Positions 49,242 through 58,396 of a DNA stretch of 64,000 bases are shown in pieces (positions within the stretch are counted from its first letter, which is position 1; each line of letters opens with the position of its first letter). Location: positions 62,001 to 126,000 of the forward strand of contig CAVQUF010000001.1 in assembly GCA_963716865.1 (NCBI GenBank), given 5' to 3'. The stretch is from AC-32 sp963716865 (GTDB lineage: Bacteria > Actinomycetota > Thermoleophilia > Gaiellales > Gaiellaceae). The notes under the pieces were generated by a model, which ran no database searches, had not been told where the DNA came from, and saw nothing but the letters and a program-made list of their open reading frames with translations. Made by a program: the position numbers and the translations under genes.

Positions 49242-50389
49242 GGCGCCGCCCCGCGCTTGAAGAGCCCGCCGGCGATGATCACGCGCTGGATCTCGCTCGT
49301 GCCCTCCCAGATCCGGTCCACGCGGAGCTCGCGGAAGTGCCGCGCGGCCGGGCTGTCGGTCATGTAGCCGCGCCCGCCGAGGATCTGGACGGCGCGGTCG
49401 GCCACGCGGCCCGCCGTCTCGGACGCGAAGAGCTTCGCCATCGAGACCTTGCCGTGGACGACCTTCCGGTCGGCCAGCGTGTCGAAGGCATGCGCCGCGT
49501 GGTAGGTGAGGAGGCGCGCCGCGTGCAGCTCCGTCAGCGAGTCGGCAAGCGGGAACGAGACACCCTGGTACTCGGCGATGCGCGAGCCGAACGCCTCCCG
49601 CTCCTTGGCCCAATCGCCGGCGAGGTCGAGCAGGCGCATGGACGCGCCGCAGCAACGGGCCGCGATGAAGAGGCGCTCAACCAGGATCCACTCCTTCGCC
49701 CCCGCGTCGCCGCTCGCGGGCACGCGGTTGGCCTCCGGCACGCGGCAGTCGCGCAGCGCGAGCTCGGGATGGTGGTCGAGGTACGGATCGTGCAGGAAGC
49801 CCGGTGTGCGGACGAGCTCGAGGCCCGGCGCGTCCGGCTCGACCAGGAAGAGCTGCTGCTCGCCCTCGGCAACCGCGGCCACGATGTAGACGCCGGGCTC
49901 GCCCTCGCTCGTCACGAACCACTTCTCGCCGTTCAGCACCCAGTCGTCCCCGTCGCGGACGGCGGTCGCCTGCAACCCCGAGAGGTCGGAGCCCGCGCCC
50001 GGCTCGGTCAGCGCCCACGCCTCGCGGTACTCGCCGCGCACGATCGGCTCGACGAAGCGCTCGGCCTGGTCCGGCGTGACGAGCTCGAGCAGCTCGCGGG
50101 GCCCGCGGTCGACGACCGCGAACCCGAGCCCGTTCGTGGCCTTGCCGGACTCCTCCTCGATCGCCACCTGGCCGAGCATCGAGAGGGCCTTGCCGCCCTG
50201 CTCGGGAGGCATGTTCAGCATCGCGAAGCCGGCCTCGCGGGCCCTGGCCCGCAACGCGTCGACCTCTGCCGGGTCGATCGAGCCGCGCTCGGCGATCCGC
50301 TCCTCGAGCGGGTAGACCTCCTCCTCGACGAAGCGCGCGACGCGCTCCTTGAGGTCGCGGATCTCGGGCGGCAGCTCGGGGACGATCAC
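49223..50389 (-). CDS. Acyl-CoA dehydrogenase
   Basis: 388 aa from GTG 50389. Domains: N-terminal helices (PELPPEIRDLKERVARFVEE), middle FAD region AWALTEPGAGSDLSGLQATA, GEKWFVTSEGEPG, and C-terminal QILGGRGYMTDSPAARHFRE, DRIWEGTSEIQRVIIAGGLF. The catalytic Glu position is in the IWEGTSEIQ region. It oxidises acyl-CoA to enoyl-CoA with an electron-transfer flavoprotein. TAGGGT ends 8 nt before the start and overlaps the stop of the upstream reductase gene. Confidence 0.93.
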   Translation of the reverse strand: MIVPELPPEIRDLKERVARFVEEEVYPLEERIAERGSIDPAEVDALRARAREAGFAMLNMPPEQGGKALSMLGQVAIEEESGKATNGLGFAVVDRGPRELLELVTPDQAERFVEPIVRGEYREAWALTEPGAGSDLSGLQATAVRDGDDWVLNGEKWFVTSEGEPGVYIVAAVAEGEQQLFLVEPDAPGLELVRTPGFLHDPYLDHHPELALRDCRVPEANRVPASGDAGAKEWILVERLFIAARCCGASMRLLDLAGDWAKEREAFGSRIAEYQGVSFPLADSLTELHAARLLTYHAAHAFDTLADRKVVHGKVSMAKLFASETAGRVADRAVQILGGRGYMTDSPAARHFRELRVDRIWEGTSEIQRVIIAGGLFKRGAAPYLGWE

Positions 50390-50400
50390 GGCGCGTGACC

Positions 50401-52278
50401 CTATGCGAACACGCGCCGTGCCGCGAGCGTCCCCTCGAGGACAGCCTCCTCCAGCGAGCGCGGCGAGAGGCAGTCGCCCGCGCTCTCGACGGGGATCCCG
50501 GGCGGGGCCTGCACGGTCACGGGAACGCGGCCGAGCGCCAGGACGAGGGCGTCCGCGGCCACCGTCTCGACGAGCTCGCGCGCGAACACGTTCCGGAGGC
50601 GGACGGAGCCCTCGCCGGCCGAGTCGAGCTCGTGGTGGTGGAGGATCCGGACGCCGGCCCGGTAGAGCCGCTGCAGGTAGAGGTTGCGACGGTACTGGTG
50701 GACGTGCTCGCCGACCGCGACCGGCGCGACCGCGAGCGCCACCTCCTTCCCGGCCGCGGCGAGGACCTCGGCCGCGTCGAGCCCGCCGGGGTCGCCGCCC
50801 CAGTCGGCGACGACGACCTTTGCGCCCTCCGGTCGCGTGCCCGCGAGCACGTCCCAGGCGTCGAGGATCTCGACGCCCTCGAGCGGCAGCCGCTCGTCGC
50901 GGTACGGACGCGCGCCGGTCGCGAGCACGACCGCGTCGGCCTGGACGCCGGACAGGTCGGCGGCGCCGAGCCGTACCTCGACGCCCGCCGACTCGAGCTG
51001 CCGCTCGGCGTTGGCCAGGAAGCGGCGTGCAATCTCGGCGCCGCCGGGAGCGGCCCCGGCCAACGCAATCTGCCCGCCAAGCCGCTGCTCGCGCTCGAGC
51101 AGCACGACCTCGTGGCCGGCCCGCCCGGCCTCGGTCGCCGCGGCGATTCCCGCCGGCCCTCCGCCCACCACGACGAGCCTTCGCCGCTCGGCCGCGACCG
51201 GCGGGCCGAGGATGGCCTCTCTCCCGGTGCGCGGGTTGACCGCGCACCGGAGCGGCGTGCCCGCGTGGTAGTGCGCGATGCAGGCGTTGCAGCCGATGCA
51301 GACGACGATCTCGTCGACGCGGCCCTCGCGCGCCTTCTCGGGCAGCTCCGGGTCGGTGATCAGCGCTCGCGTCATGCCGAACGCCTCCGCCCCGCCCCCG
51401 GAGATCAGCCGGTCGGCGATCTCGACGTCGATCATCCGCGAGGTGGCGATCCGCGGCGGCCCCAGCGCGAACGGCTCCGTCCGAGCCGCGATCGCGGCCT
51501 CCTCGACCGGGGGCGGCGGCACGATCCCGACCGAGCCGAGGTAGGTGGACGAGTCGCCCAGCGCGAGCGAGAGGTAGTCGACGCCCTCCTCGACGAGCAG
51601 CTGCGCGATCCGCTCCCCGCGCGGCGAGTCGGCCGAGAGCCGCACCCCGAGACAGAGGCCGGGTGTCGCAGCGCGGACGGCGCGGACCACCTCGGCGAGG
51701 AACCGGCTCCCGTCGGCCCACTCGTCGTCCCGCCGGTTCAGCTCCGGGTCGAGGAACTGCTCGATCAGGTAGCGATGCGCAGCCGAGAGCTCGATCCCGT
51801 CGAGGCCGGCCTCGGCCGCCAGCTCCGCGGAGCGCGCGTAGCCACCGATCAGCTCCTCGATCTCCGCCGGAGAGAGCGCACGGGGCTCGGCCCGGAAGCG
51901 CGGGCTCGGCACCGCCGAGGGCGCGATCGCGGGAGGCCGCGGAGGCGACGCAATCTGCTCTCGCCCCCCGTGCAGGAGCTGGACGAAGAGCCTCGTGCCG
52001 TGCGGCCGGACCGCCGCCGCCACGCGCTCGTAGCCGGCGACGATCTCCGGCAGGTAGCCGCCGAGCGTGTGCGAGGTGAGGAGCCCGGACGGGTGCACGG
52101 CGGTCGCCTCCATCACGATCAGCCCCGCGCCGCCGCGCGCGCGGGCCTCGTGGTAGGCGACGAAGTCGTCGGTCGGCAGGTGGTCGTGGACGAGCGTCGT
52201 CTGGTGCGCGGTCGAGACGATCCGGTTGGGGAGCTCGACCGGGCCGAGCGCGAGCGGGCCGAGCAGGTGCTCGAGCAC
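50401..52278 (-). CDS. Old-yellow-enzyme / 2,4-dienoyl-CoA reductase-type flavoprotein
   Basis: 625 aa, FadH architecture. The N-terminal FMN TIM barrel (LANRIV-like LPNRIVSTAHQTT, QLLHGGREQ, GIELSAAHRYLIEQFLDPEL with NRR) carries a 4Fe-4S motif CIGCNACIAHYHAGTPLRC. The C-terminal FAD/NAD half has VVVGGGPAGIAAATEAGRAG and ALVLALGRVPVT. Likely reduces an enoyl-CoA or enone. GTG 52278 shares a base with the thioesterase stop (TAGTG). Co-directional with acyl-CoA dehydrogenase. Confidence 0.9.
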   Translation of the reverse strand: MLEHLLGPLALGPVELPNRIVSTAHQTTLVHDHLPTDDFVAYHEARARGGAGLIVMEATAVHPSGLLTSHTLGGYLPEIVAGYERVAAAVRPHGTRLFVQLLHGGREQIASPPRPPAIAPSAVPSPRFRAEPRALSPAEIEELIGGYARSAELAAEAGLDGIELSAAHRYLIEQFLDPELNRRDDEWADGSRFLAEVVRAVRAATPGLCLGVRLSADSPRGERIAQLLVEEGVDYLSLALGDSSTYLGSVGIVPPPPVEEAAIAARTEPFALGPPRIATSRMIDVEIADRLISGGGAEAFGMTRALITDPELPEKAREGRVDEIVVCIGCNACIAHYHAGTPLRCAVNPRTGREAILGPPVAAERRRLVVVGGGPAGIAAATEAGRAGHEVVLLEREQRLGGQIALAGAAPGGAEIARRFLANAERQLESAGVEVRLGAADLSGVQADAVVLATGARPYRDERLPLEGVEILDAWDVLAGTRPEGAKVVVADWGGDPGGLDAAEVLAAAGKEVALAVAPVAVGEHVHQYRRNLYLQRLYRAGVRILHHHELDSAGEGSVRLRNVFARELVETVAADALVLALGRVPVTVQAPPGIPVESAGDCLSPRSLEEAVLEGTLAARRVFA

Positions 52279-52664
52279 TAGCCCGCCCGCTCGAAGGCCT
52301 GCCGCTCGTCCGGCGAGAGCGGCCGCGAGTTCCCGGTCTCGCGCTCCCGCGCGACGAGCACGCATTCCCCCTCGGCCGCGAGATCCTCGCCGGCGAGGAT
52401 CTCCTCCCGCGTCGTCACGCTCGAGGTGCCGATCCGCTCCAGCCGGCAGCGCACGAGCACCTCGTCGTCGTCGAGGAGCAGCTCGCGCCGGAAGTCGATC
52501 GCGAGGCGCGCGATCACGTAGTCCCAGGCCGCATCCCCGTGGCCGAGCGCTTCGTCGAGCCACTCGTCGCGGCACTCCTCGAGGTACGTCGCGTAGACGG
52601 CGTTGTTGACGTGCCCGAAGGCGTCGACGTCCCTCCACCGGATCTCGACGCGCTTCTCGTGCAC
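52278..52664 (-). CDS. 4HBT-family acyl-CoA thioesterase (YbgC-like)
   Basis: 128 aa hotdog-fold protein. VEIRWRDVDAFGHVNNAVYA contains the catalytic Asp of the family, then FRRELLLDDDEVLVRCRLER. It should hydrolyse short or aromatic acyl-CoA. TAGGAT (52672-52677) ends seven nt before GTG 52664, giving a leaderless transcript that starts the thioesterase - reductase - dehydrogenase set. Confidence 0.9.
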   Translation of the reverse strand: MHEKRVEIRWRDVDAFGHVNNAVYATYLEECRDEWLDEALGHGDAAWDYVIARLAIDFRRELLLDDDEVLVRCRLERIGTSSVTTREEILAGEDLAAEGECVLVARERETGNSRPLSPDERQAFERAG

Positions 52665-52693
52665 GGCGCCGATCCTATGCCGACCGATCCAAC

Positions 52694-52723
52694 TTGACTG
52701 CCTGTTTCGTCGTCCGATTCAAT
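52694..52723 (+). promoter_or_regulatory. Promoter of the polyamine-type transporter
   Basis: TTGACT (52694-52699) and TTCAAT (52718-52723) separated by 18 bp; the -10 ends 11 nt before the potD-like start ATG 52735, so a very short leader is expected. Confidence 0.5.
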
Positions 52724-52734
52724 CGATCAGCGGC

Positions 52735-54057
52735 ATGGGGCACCCCAAGGATCAACCCGGACTTACGCGGCGACAGCTACTGCGTGGCGCCGCGGGCGGC
52801 GCGCTGGGCCTGAGCGCGGCGGGGATCCTCGCGGGCTGCGAGAACACGACCGAGCCGATCGGCGCCTCGGCCGGCGGACCGGCCGGCCCCGCCGCGAAGC
52901 TCGTACAGCCGAAGCCGGTCGGCCCGGGCGGCCTGCCGCTGCCGCGGCCGGACAACGCGGTCACGTGGGCGATAACCCCCGACAACAGGCCGATCAAGGA
53001 CGGACGGCCGGCGGAGAACGGGCCGCTCAACGTCTACAACTACGCCGACTACATCGATCCCGCGACACTCAAGCGCTTCGAGAAGCAGTTCGGGACGTCC
53101 GTCAAGGTCGGCACCTACAACTCCTCGGACGAGGCGATCGCGAAGCTGTCGGCGGGCGCCGTCGCCTATGACGTGATCCTCGGCCTGGCCGGCACGAACA
53201 TCTGCAACCTGATCGCGCAGAAGCTCCTCCAGCCGCTCAACCACTCGTACCTGCCGAACCTGGCCAAGAACATCTGGCCGGAGCTGCAGGACCCCTTCTA
53301 CGACCGCGGCAGCCGCTACACGGTGCCGTACGTCGTCTGGATGGACGGCATCGGCTGGCGCAACGACAAGGTCAAGGAAGACATCCCGTCTATGGACGTC
53401 CCCTGGGACATCTTCTGGCACTCGCAGGCCTACCGGGGGAAGGTCGGCGTGCTCGACGACAAGCGAGATGCGTTGAGCATGCCGATGCAGCGGGACGCCA
53501 TGCGCTCCGGTACTCGGCCCGACCTCAACACCGAGGATCAGGCCATCGTGGCCCACGCGGGAGACGAGCTCTCGCAGCTGACCGGGATCTGCAACGTGAA
53601 GGTGGCGATCACCGACTACCAGACTCTCCCGGAGGCGAAGACGGTTCTCCACCACTCCTGGTCGGGCGACCTTCTCAACGCGGCGATCTACAACATGCCC
53701 AAGGGCGTCAAGCCCGACGTGCTCTCGTTCTGGGGGCCGGACCAGAACGGTGTGGTGCAGAACGACTTCTTCTGCATCGGGCGCGCCGCCAAGAACCCGG
53801 TGCTCGCGCACGACTTCCTGAACTTCTTCCTGAACGAGCGCAATGCGTACGACAACTTCGTCAACTTCAACGGCTACGTGCCGCCGCAGAACAACCTCGA
53901 CGCCGACGCGCTGATCAAGCGGGGCCTGATCCCGAAGAGCCTGACGAGCGCAGTCGTCCGACCCGACCAGTTCGCGGCCAACCAGGAGCTGCTCCAGCTC
54001 AGCGTCGAGGGCGAGCGCTTCTGGGACGACGCCTGGTCGAAGTTCAAGGCCGGCTGA
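52735..54057 (+). CDS. potD: PotD-type polyamine-binding lipoprotein (Tat signal)
   Basis: 440 aa. The signal peptide has a twin-arginine motif TRRQLLRGAAGGALGLSAAG and ends with ILAGC, so it is exported folded and lipid-anchored. The mature part starts the PotD pattern LNVYNYADYIDPATLKRFEK and continues VILGLAGTNICNLIAQKLLQ, YDRGSRYTVPYVVWMDGIGW, NFFLNERNAYDNFVNFNGYV. It should bind spermidine, putrescine or a related amine for PotBC/PotA. The ligand is inferred from family. Confidence 0.9.
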   Translation: MGHPKDQPGLTRRQLLRGAAGGALGLSAAGILAGCENTTEPIGASAGGPAGPAAKLVQPKPVGPGGLPLPRPDNAVTWAITPDNRPIKDGRPAENGPLNVYNYADYIDPATLKRFEKQFGTSVKVGTYNSSDEAIAKLSAGAVAYDVILGLAGTNICNLIAQKLLQPLNHSYLPNLAKNIWPELQDPFYDRGSRYTVPYVVWMDGIGWRNDKVKEDIPSMDVPWDIFWHSQAYRGKVGVLDDKRDALSMPMQRDAMRSGTRPDLNTEDQAIVAHAGDELSQLTGICNVKVAITDYQTLPEAKTVLHHSWSGDLLNAAIYNMPKGVKPDVLSFWGPDQNGVVQNDFFCIGRAAKNPVLAHDFLNFFLNERNAYDNFVNFNGYVPPQNNLDADALIKRGLIPKSLTSAVVRPDQFAANQELLQLSVEGERFWDDAWSKFKAG

Positions 54058-54969
54058 GTGGGCTCGCGCTGGACCTGGCGGTTCGTGGCCCTTCCGGGGG
54101 TCGCCTGGCTCGCGATCTTCTTCCTCGTCGCCTTCTACGCCGTCGTCTGCGTCGCCTTCGGGAACCAGGACACGCTCTCCCAGCCGGTCCCGTTCTGGAA
54201 CCCGCTCGACTGGAACGTGGGCTACGTGCTCGACGTGTTGAGCAACTTCTGGCACGGCGGCCAGTTCCTCACGGTCTCCATCCGCACGATCGAGTTCGTC
54301 GCGATCTCGATCGGGCTCTCGCTCCTGGTCGGTTACCCGGTCGCGTACTACACGGCTCGCCACGCCGGCCGCTGGAAGGGCCTCGTCCTGCTCCTGCTGA
54401 TCGTGCCGTTCTGGATCAACTACCTGATGCGCATGCTCGCCTGGATCAACCTGCTGGCGCCGAACGGCTGGGGGACCCGGATGCTGCACGACGTCGGGAT
54501 CGAGCGCGTGTTCCTCTCTCTGGGCCTGCTCTCGGCGCGCGGCGGCTGGCTCGACGGCCAGCCATCAGCCGTGATCATCGCGTTCGTCTACGGCTACATC
54601 CCGTTCCTGATCCTGCCGCTCGTCGTCGCCCTCGACCGGATCGACCAGCGGCAGATCGACGCTGCGCGCGACCTGGGAGCGAGCCCGTTCAGCGCCTTCG
54701 TGCGCGTGACGCTGCCGCTCTCCAAGGCCGGGATCCTCGCCGGCTGCGTCCTCGTGACGCTGCCGATGTTCGGCGACTACTACACGCCGGACCTCGTCTC
54801 CGCGTCGACCAAGACCAGCCTCATCGGCAACCAGATCGACCAGTTCACCCGGCAGGGATCCGAGAAGGTGACGGGCGCCGTCCTGACGCTCCTGCTCTCG
54901 GCGTTCCTGCTGCTGCTGATGTTCTACTACCTGCGCACGACCCGGCAGGCGACCGCGGTAGAAGAGTGA
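54058..54969 (+). CDS. potB: Polyamine ABC transporter permease PotB
   Basis: 303 aa, six spans. N-terminal WLAIFFLVAFYAVVCVAFGN, then SIRTIEFVAISIGLSLLVGY and the coupling loop IDQRQIDAARDLGASPFSAF. GTG 54058 immediately follows the potD stop, and the end overlaps potC. Forms the channel with PotC. Confidence 0.92.
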   Translation: MGSRWTWRFVALPGVAWLAIFFLVAFYAVVCVAFGNQDTLSQPVPFWNPLDWNVGYVLDVLSNFWHGGQFLTVSIRTIEFVAISIGLSLLVGYPVAYYTARHAGRWKGLVLLLLIVPFWINYLMRMLAWINLLAPNGWGTRMLHDVGIERVFLSLGLLSARGGWLDGQPSAVIIAFVYGYIPFLILPLVVALDRIDQRQIDAARDLGASPFSAFVRVTLPLSKAGILAGCVLVTLPMFGDYYTPDLVSASTKTSLIGNQIDQFTRQGSEKVTGAVLTLLLSAFLLLLMFYYLRTTRQATAVEE

Positions 54970-55820
54970 TCAACTGGCTCCGCAACCCCTGGGGCAAGCC
55001 GCGCTGGCTCAAGCTGATCACGATCGCCTACATCGTCTGGTCGATCGTCCCCGTCGCGATCGCGGTCCTGTTCGCGTTCAACAGCGGCCGCTCGCGCACG
55101 ACCTGGCAGGGGTTCTCGTTTCGCTGGTTCACGGGCGCGACGGGCAGCGTCTTCCACGATCCCGCCTACCAGGGAGCGCTCGAGCACACGCTGATCCTGG
55201 CCGTCATCTGCGTCGCCGTGGCGACACCGCTCGGGGTCGCCCTCGCGCTCGGCCTCCAGCGCTGGCGCGGTCCCGGCGGAGGTACGGTCAACACGGTCAT
55301 GCTGCTCCCGCTCGTGACGCCCGAGATCGTGATGGGCGTCGCGCTCCTGCTCCTCTTCCTGCGCGTCTTCCCCGAGATCGGCCTCGGGACGCAGGCCCAG
55401 GCGATCGGGCAGGTGACGTTCACGCTCTCCTACGTGGTCGTGATCGTCCGCGGGCGCCTGACCTCGATCGGCCCCGAGTACGAGGAGGCCGCCGCCGATC
55501 TCGGGGCGCCGCCGCACGACCAGCTCTTCCGCGTCGTGCTGCCGCTGCTCGTCCCCGCGATCATCGCGAGCGCGGCCGTGGCCTTCGCGCTCTCGATCGA
55601 CGACTTCGTCGTGACGCAGTACCTCTCGGGGGACGCCAGCACCACGACCGTGTCGATGCTCCTCTACGCGAGCGCGCGCGGCGCGCCGACACCGGCGCTG
55701 AACGCGATCGCGACCGTGGCGCTCCTGATCACCCTGGCGACGCTCGCGCTCGCGTTCCTCGTCTACCGGCGGTTCGCGAGCGGCCGCGAGGCGGCGGCGG
55801 TGGCCGCGCTGGACATCTAG
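54966..55820 (+). CDS. potC: Polyamine ABC transporter permease PotC
   Basis: 284 aa, six spans. First span IAYIVWSIVPVAIAVLFAFN, then TLILAVICVAVATPLGVALA; coupling loop GPEYEEAAADLGAPPHDQLF; IDDFVVTQYLSG is a PotC signature. GTG 54966 overlaps the potB stop (GTGA). A 163-bp gap with structured sequence separates it from potA. Confidence 0.92.
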   Translation: MINWLRNPWGKPRWLKLITIAYIVWSIVPVAIAVLFAFNSGRSRTTWQGFSFRWFTGATGSVFHDPAYQGALEHTLILAVICVAVATPLGVALALGLQRWRGPGGGTVNTVMLLPLVTPEIVMGVALLLLFLRVFPEIGLGTQAQAIGQVTFTLSYVVVIVRGRLTSIGPEYEEAAADLGAPPHDQLFRVVLPLLVPAIIASAAVAFALSIDDFVVTQYLSGDASTTTVSMLLYASARGAPTPALNAIATVALLITLATLALAFLVYRRFASGREAAAVAALDI

Positions 55821-55868
55821 TGCCCCTCCCAGCACTGAACGCCCGTCTCTCGCCCGCTAGCACGCGGC

Positions 55869-55965
55869 GCCAGAGGCCACCCTCGCCCTTGCTCAGGCAA
55901 CCAGCCTGCGCCGCGGACGAGTGCGGCCTCTGGCTTGGTGCCAGCGACCGAGAACCTGGGCACCA
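55869..55965 (+). promoter_or_regulatory. Structured leader upstream of potA (two nested hairpins)
   Basis: GCCAGAGGCC (55869-55878) pairs with GGCCTCTGGC (55925-55934) and extends by CTCG/CGAG; inside it CAGGC and GCCTG form another stem. A second hairpin pairs TGGTGCC (55936-55942) with GGCACCA (55959-55965). It ends just before the GGAAGGGG ribosome-binding site. No known riboswitch class is recognised. This could be a regulatory RNA, an internal terminator or an mRNA-stability element. Confidence 0.45.
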
Positions 55966-55983
55966 GCACCGGAAGGGGCACTG

Positions 55984-57123
55984 ATGCAGGGCGAGATCAG
56001 GCTCGAGGAGCTGACGAAGGCCTTCGGCGAGGTCGTCGCCGTGGACGGGATCGACCTGCAGATGCCCCCGGGCGAGTTCTTCACGCTGCTCGGCCCGTCG
56101 GGCTGCGGGAAGACGACGACGCTGCGCATGATCGCCGGCTTCGAGCGGCCCACGAGCGGGCGGATCGTGCTCGACGGCACCGACGTCGCCCAGGTGCCGC
56201 CGCACAAGCGCAGCGTCAACACGGTCTTCCAGAGCTACGCGCTCTTCCCGCACCTCGACGTCGCGGGCAACGTCGCGTTCGGGCTCAAGTACCAGCGGCT
56301 GACGAAGGAGGAGAAGCGGCGGAAGGTCAAGGGGATCCTCGACCTCGTCCGGCTGGGCGGCTTCGAGCAGCGCAAGCCCGATCAGCTCTCCGGCGGGCAG
56401 CAGCAGCGGGTCGCGCTCGCCCGCGCGCTCATCCTCACGCCACGCGTCCTCCTGCTCGACGAGCCCCTCGGGGCGCTCGACGCGCGGCTCCGCAAGGACC
56501 TCCAGGTCGAGCTGAAGGCGATCCAGGCCGACATCGGCGTCACGTTCGTGTTCGTCACGCACGACCAGGAGGAGGCGCTCACGATGAGCGACCGGATCGC
56601 GCTGATGAACCAGGGCCAGGTCGAGCAGGCGGGGTCGCCCCGGGAGATCTACGAGGGCCCGGAGACCGAGTTCGTGGCGGACTTCCTCGGCGTCTCGAAC
56701 CTGCTCCAGGCCGAGGCGAGCGGCGACGGCCAGGCGTGCAGCCTGCGCATCGGCGAGCGCACGTTCCGCGCGGAGCAGGGCGAGACGAGCGCCCGCGGCG
56801 AGGTGAGGGCGATGATCCGACCGGAGCGGATCGGGCTCGAGCCCCACGACGCGCCCGGCGACAACCGGATGCCCGGCCTCGTCGAGCGCGCGGTCTTCCT
56901 CGGCGGTGCGCACGAGGTGCACATCCGGGTCCTGGGCGGCGAGCTGCTCAAGGCGACCGTCTCGAACGACGGCAAGCCGCTGGCGTTTGCGCTCGAGGAG
57001 GGAACTGCGGTGAGCCTCCACCTCCCGCCGGACGGGCTGCGCGTGCTGGCGCCGTCGCACGCTCAGGCGCCGAGCGCCGAGGACGCCGCGGACCGCCCGG
57101 TCCGCACCGCGCCCTCCATATAG
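55984..57123 (+). CDS. potA: Polyamine ABC transporter ATPase PotA
   Basis: 379 aa. Walker A GPSGCGKTT, Q-loop FQSYALFP, signature LSGGQQQRVALARALI, Walker B VLLLDEPLGALDARLR, H-loop VTHDQEEAL, and a C-terminal TOBE domain (VRAMIRPERIGLEPHD). It energises PotBC. The GGAAGGGG site precedes ATG 55984. Its last 61 bp overlap the convergent amine-oxidase gene. Confidence 0.94.
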   Translation: MQGEIRLEELTKAFGEVVAVDGIDLQMPPGEFFTLLGPSGCGKTTTLRMIAGFERPTSGRIVLDGTDVAQVPPHKRSVNTVFQSYALFPHLDVAGNVAFGLKYQRLTKEEKRRKVKGILDLVRLGGFEQRKPDQLSGGQQQRVALARALILTPRVLLLDEPLGALDARLRKDLQVELKAIQADIGVTFVFVTHDQEEALTMSDRIALMNQGQVEQAGSPREIYEGPETEFVADFLGVSNLLQAEASGDGQACSLRIGERTFRAEQGETSARGEVRAMIRPERIGLEPHDAPGDNRMPGLVERAVFLGGAHEVHIRVLGGELLKATVSNDGKPLAFALEEGTAVSLHLPPDGLRVLAPSHAQAPSAEDAADRPVRTAPSI

Positions 57124-58373
57124 CCCGCGACCCACTGGTCGGAGCCGCAGACGTAGAACGGTGGCGCATGGGTGCCGTGCAGCGGCCCGACGCGCAGGAC
57201 GTCGCCGGGCCACCACTGCGTGACGTAGCCGCGCGTGTAGGGATCGGTCGCCCAGAGCCGGTGGTAGATCGCCGAGGTCTGGCGCGCCACCGGGCCGTAC
57301 ATCCGCTCGAGCTCGTCGCGGACGAGGTCGTCGCGGTCCTCCTCGGCGACGCCGAGCAGCTGGCCGACGCGCTCGGGCGGGACGAGCGCCGAGAGGACGC
57401 CGTCGCGCTGCGGCCACGTCGAGGCCAGGAGGTACTCGCCCTCCAGGAGCCCGTTCGCGCCGCAGTCCTCCCAGACCGACCGCGGGTAGACCGCGACGAC
57501 CTTCGCCGCGAGCGCGTGCCGCTGGCGCCGCAGCGCCCGCAGCCTCTCGGGGTCGACGCCCTCGATCTCGATCACGTGCGCGACGGTCACCGGCAGCGCC
57601 CAGACGACCGCCTCCGCGCTCAGCTCCTCCCCCGTCGCCAGGGTCACGCTGCAGCGCGTGCCCACGCCGACGCGCGTGACCTCCGCTTCCAGGCACACGC
57701 GCTCTCCGAGCTCCGCCGCCATCCGGTTCGCCACCTCCGCGCTTCCCTCGGCGACCTGCAGCGACTCCCAGAGGTCGTACGAGTAGAACGACCCGTCGCC
57801 GGCGACCGCCTGCTTCCGGAGGTCTGAGAGCAGCGAGATGCGCTCGATGGAGCCGCCTGCGAGCGCGAGCGCCTCGACCTCGAGCGCCCTGATCGTGGAC
57901 GGCAGCGCTTCGACGGAGCGCAGCCACTGTCCGAACGAGAGGCCGTCGAGCCGGGAGGCGTCCGGATGCGACCAGGGGTCGTCCGGGTCGACGGTGGCGG
58001 CGAGCCGGGCCCACTCCCGCTCGACCCGCTCGTAGTCGGCGCGCTCCGCGGCGGTCGAGAAGGGAAACGCGTCGCCGCGCTCGACGCCTTCGTAGAGGTC
58101 ATAGGTCGTCGCGCCCGGAACCGCCGTGTAGCTCGGCTGGAGCGTCAGCCCGAGCTCGTCCACGAGCTGCAGGTACGCCGTGTGCAGCGTCCCTACGACC
58201 TCGCCCCCGAGCTGCACCGGCCGGCCTCCGTCGACGTCCACCTGCTCGACCCGCCCGCCGACGCGCGCCCGCGCCTCGAGCACGATCACGTCGGCGCCTC
58301 CGGCCGCCAGATCGCGCGCCGCGGAGAGGCCGGCCAGCCCTGCGCCGAGGACGAGGACGTCGCTCCTTGCCAT
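57063..58373 (-). CDS. FAD-dependent amine oxidase (monoamine/putrescine-oxidase type)
   Basis: 436 aa. Dinucleotide motif VLVLGAGLAGLSAARDLAAGG and VLEARARVGGRVEQV are the MAO signature; GGEVVGTLHTAYLQLVDELG follows, and the C-terminal FAD region has YVCGSDQWVAGYMEGAVRTG. It should oxidise a primary or secondary amine to an aldehyde with H2O2. Location beside a polyamine importer suggests putrescine or a related substrate. It starts 23 bp from the divergent Rieske oxygenase; its 3' end overlaps potA by 61 bp. Confidence 0.9.
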   Translation of the reverse strand: MARSDVLVLGAGLAGLSAARDLAAGGADVIVLEARARVGGRVEQVDVDGGRPVQLGGEVVGTLHTAYLQLVDELGLTLQPSYTAVPGATTYDLYEGVERGDAFPFSTAAERADYERVEREWARLAATVDPDDPWSHPDASRLDGLSFGQWLRSVEALPSTIRALEVEALALAGGSIERISLLSDLRKQAVAGDGSFYSYDLWESLQVAEGSAEVANRMAAELGERVCLEAEVTRVGVGTRCSVTLATGEELSAEAVVWALPVTVAHVIEIEGVDPERLRALRRQRHALAAKVVAVYPRSVWEDCGANGLLEGEYLLASTWPQRDGVLSALVPPERVGQLLGVAEEDRDDLVRDELERMYGPVARQTSAIYHRLWATDPYTRGYVTQWWPGDVLRVGPLHGTHAPPFYVCGSDQWVAGYMEGAVRTGRSAASSALGA

Positions 58374-58396
58374 GCGGCCCGATATCTTGACTGTCG

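Noticed and set aside
47018..50398. A very long open frame (over 1,100 codons) on the + strand across the acyl-CoA synthetase and opposite the dehydrogenase
   Set aside because: Arg/Pro/Gly-rich low-complexity translation without family motifs; it is the third-position shadow of real genes in GC-rich DNA.
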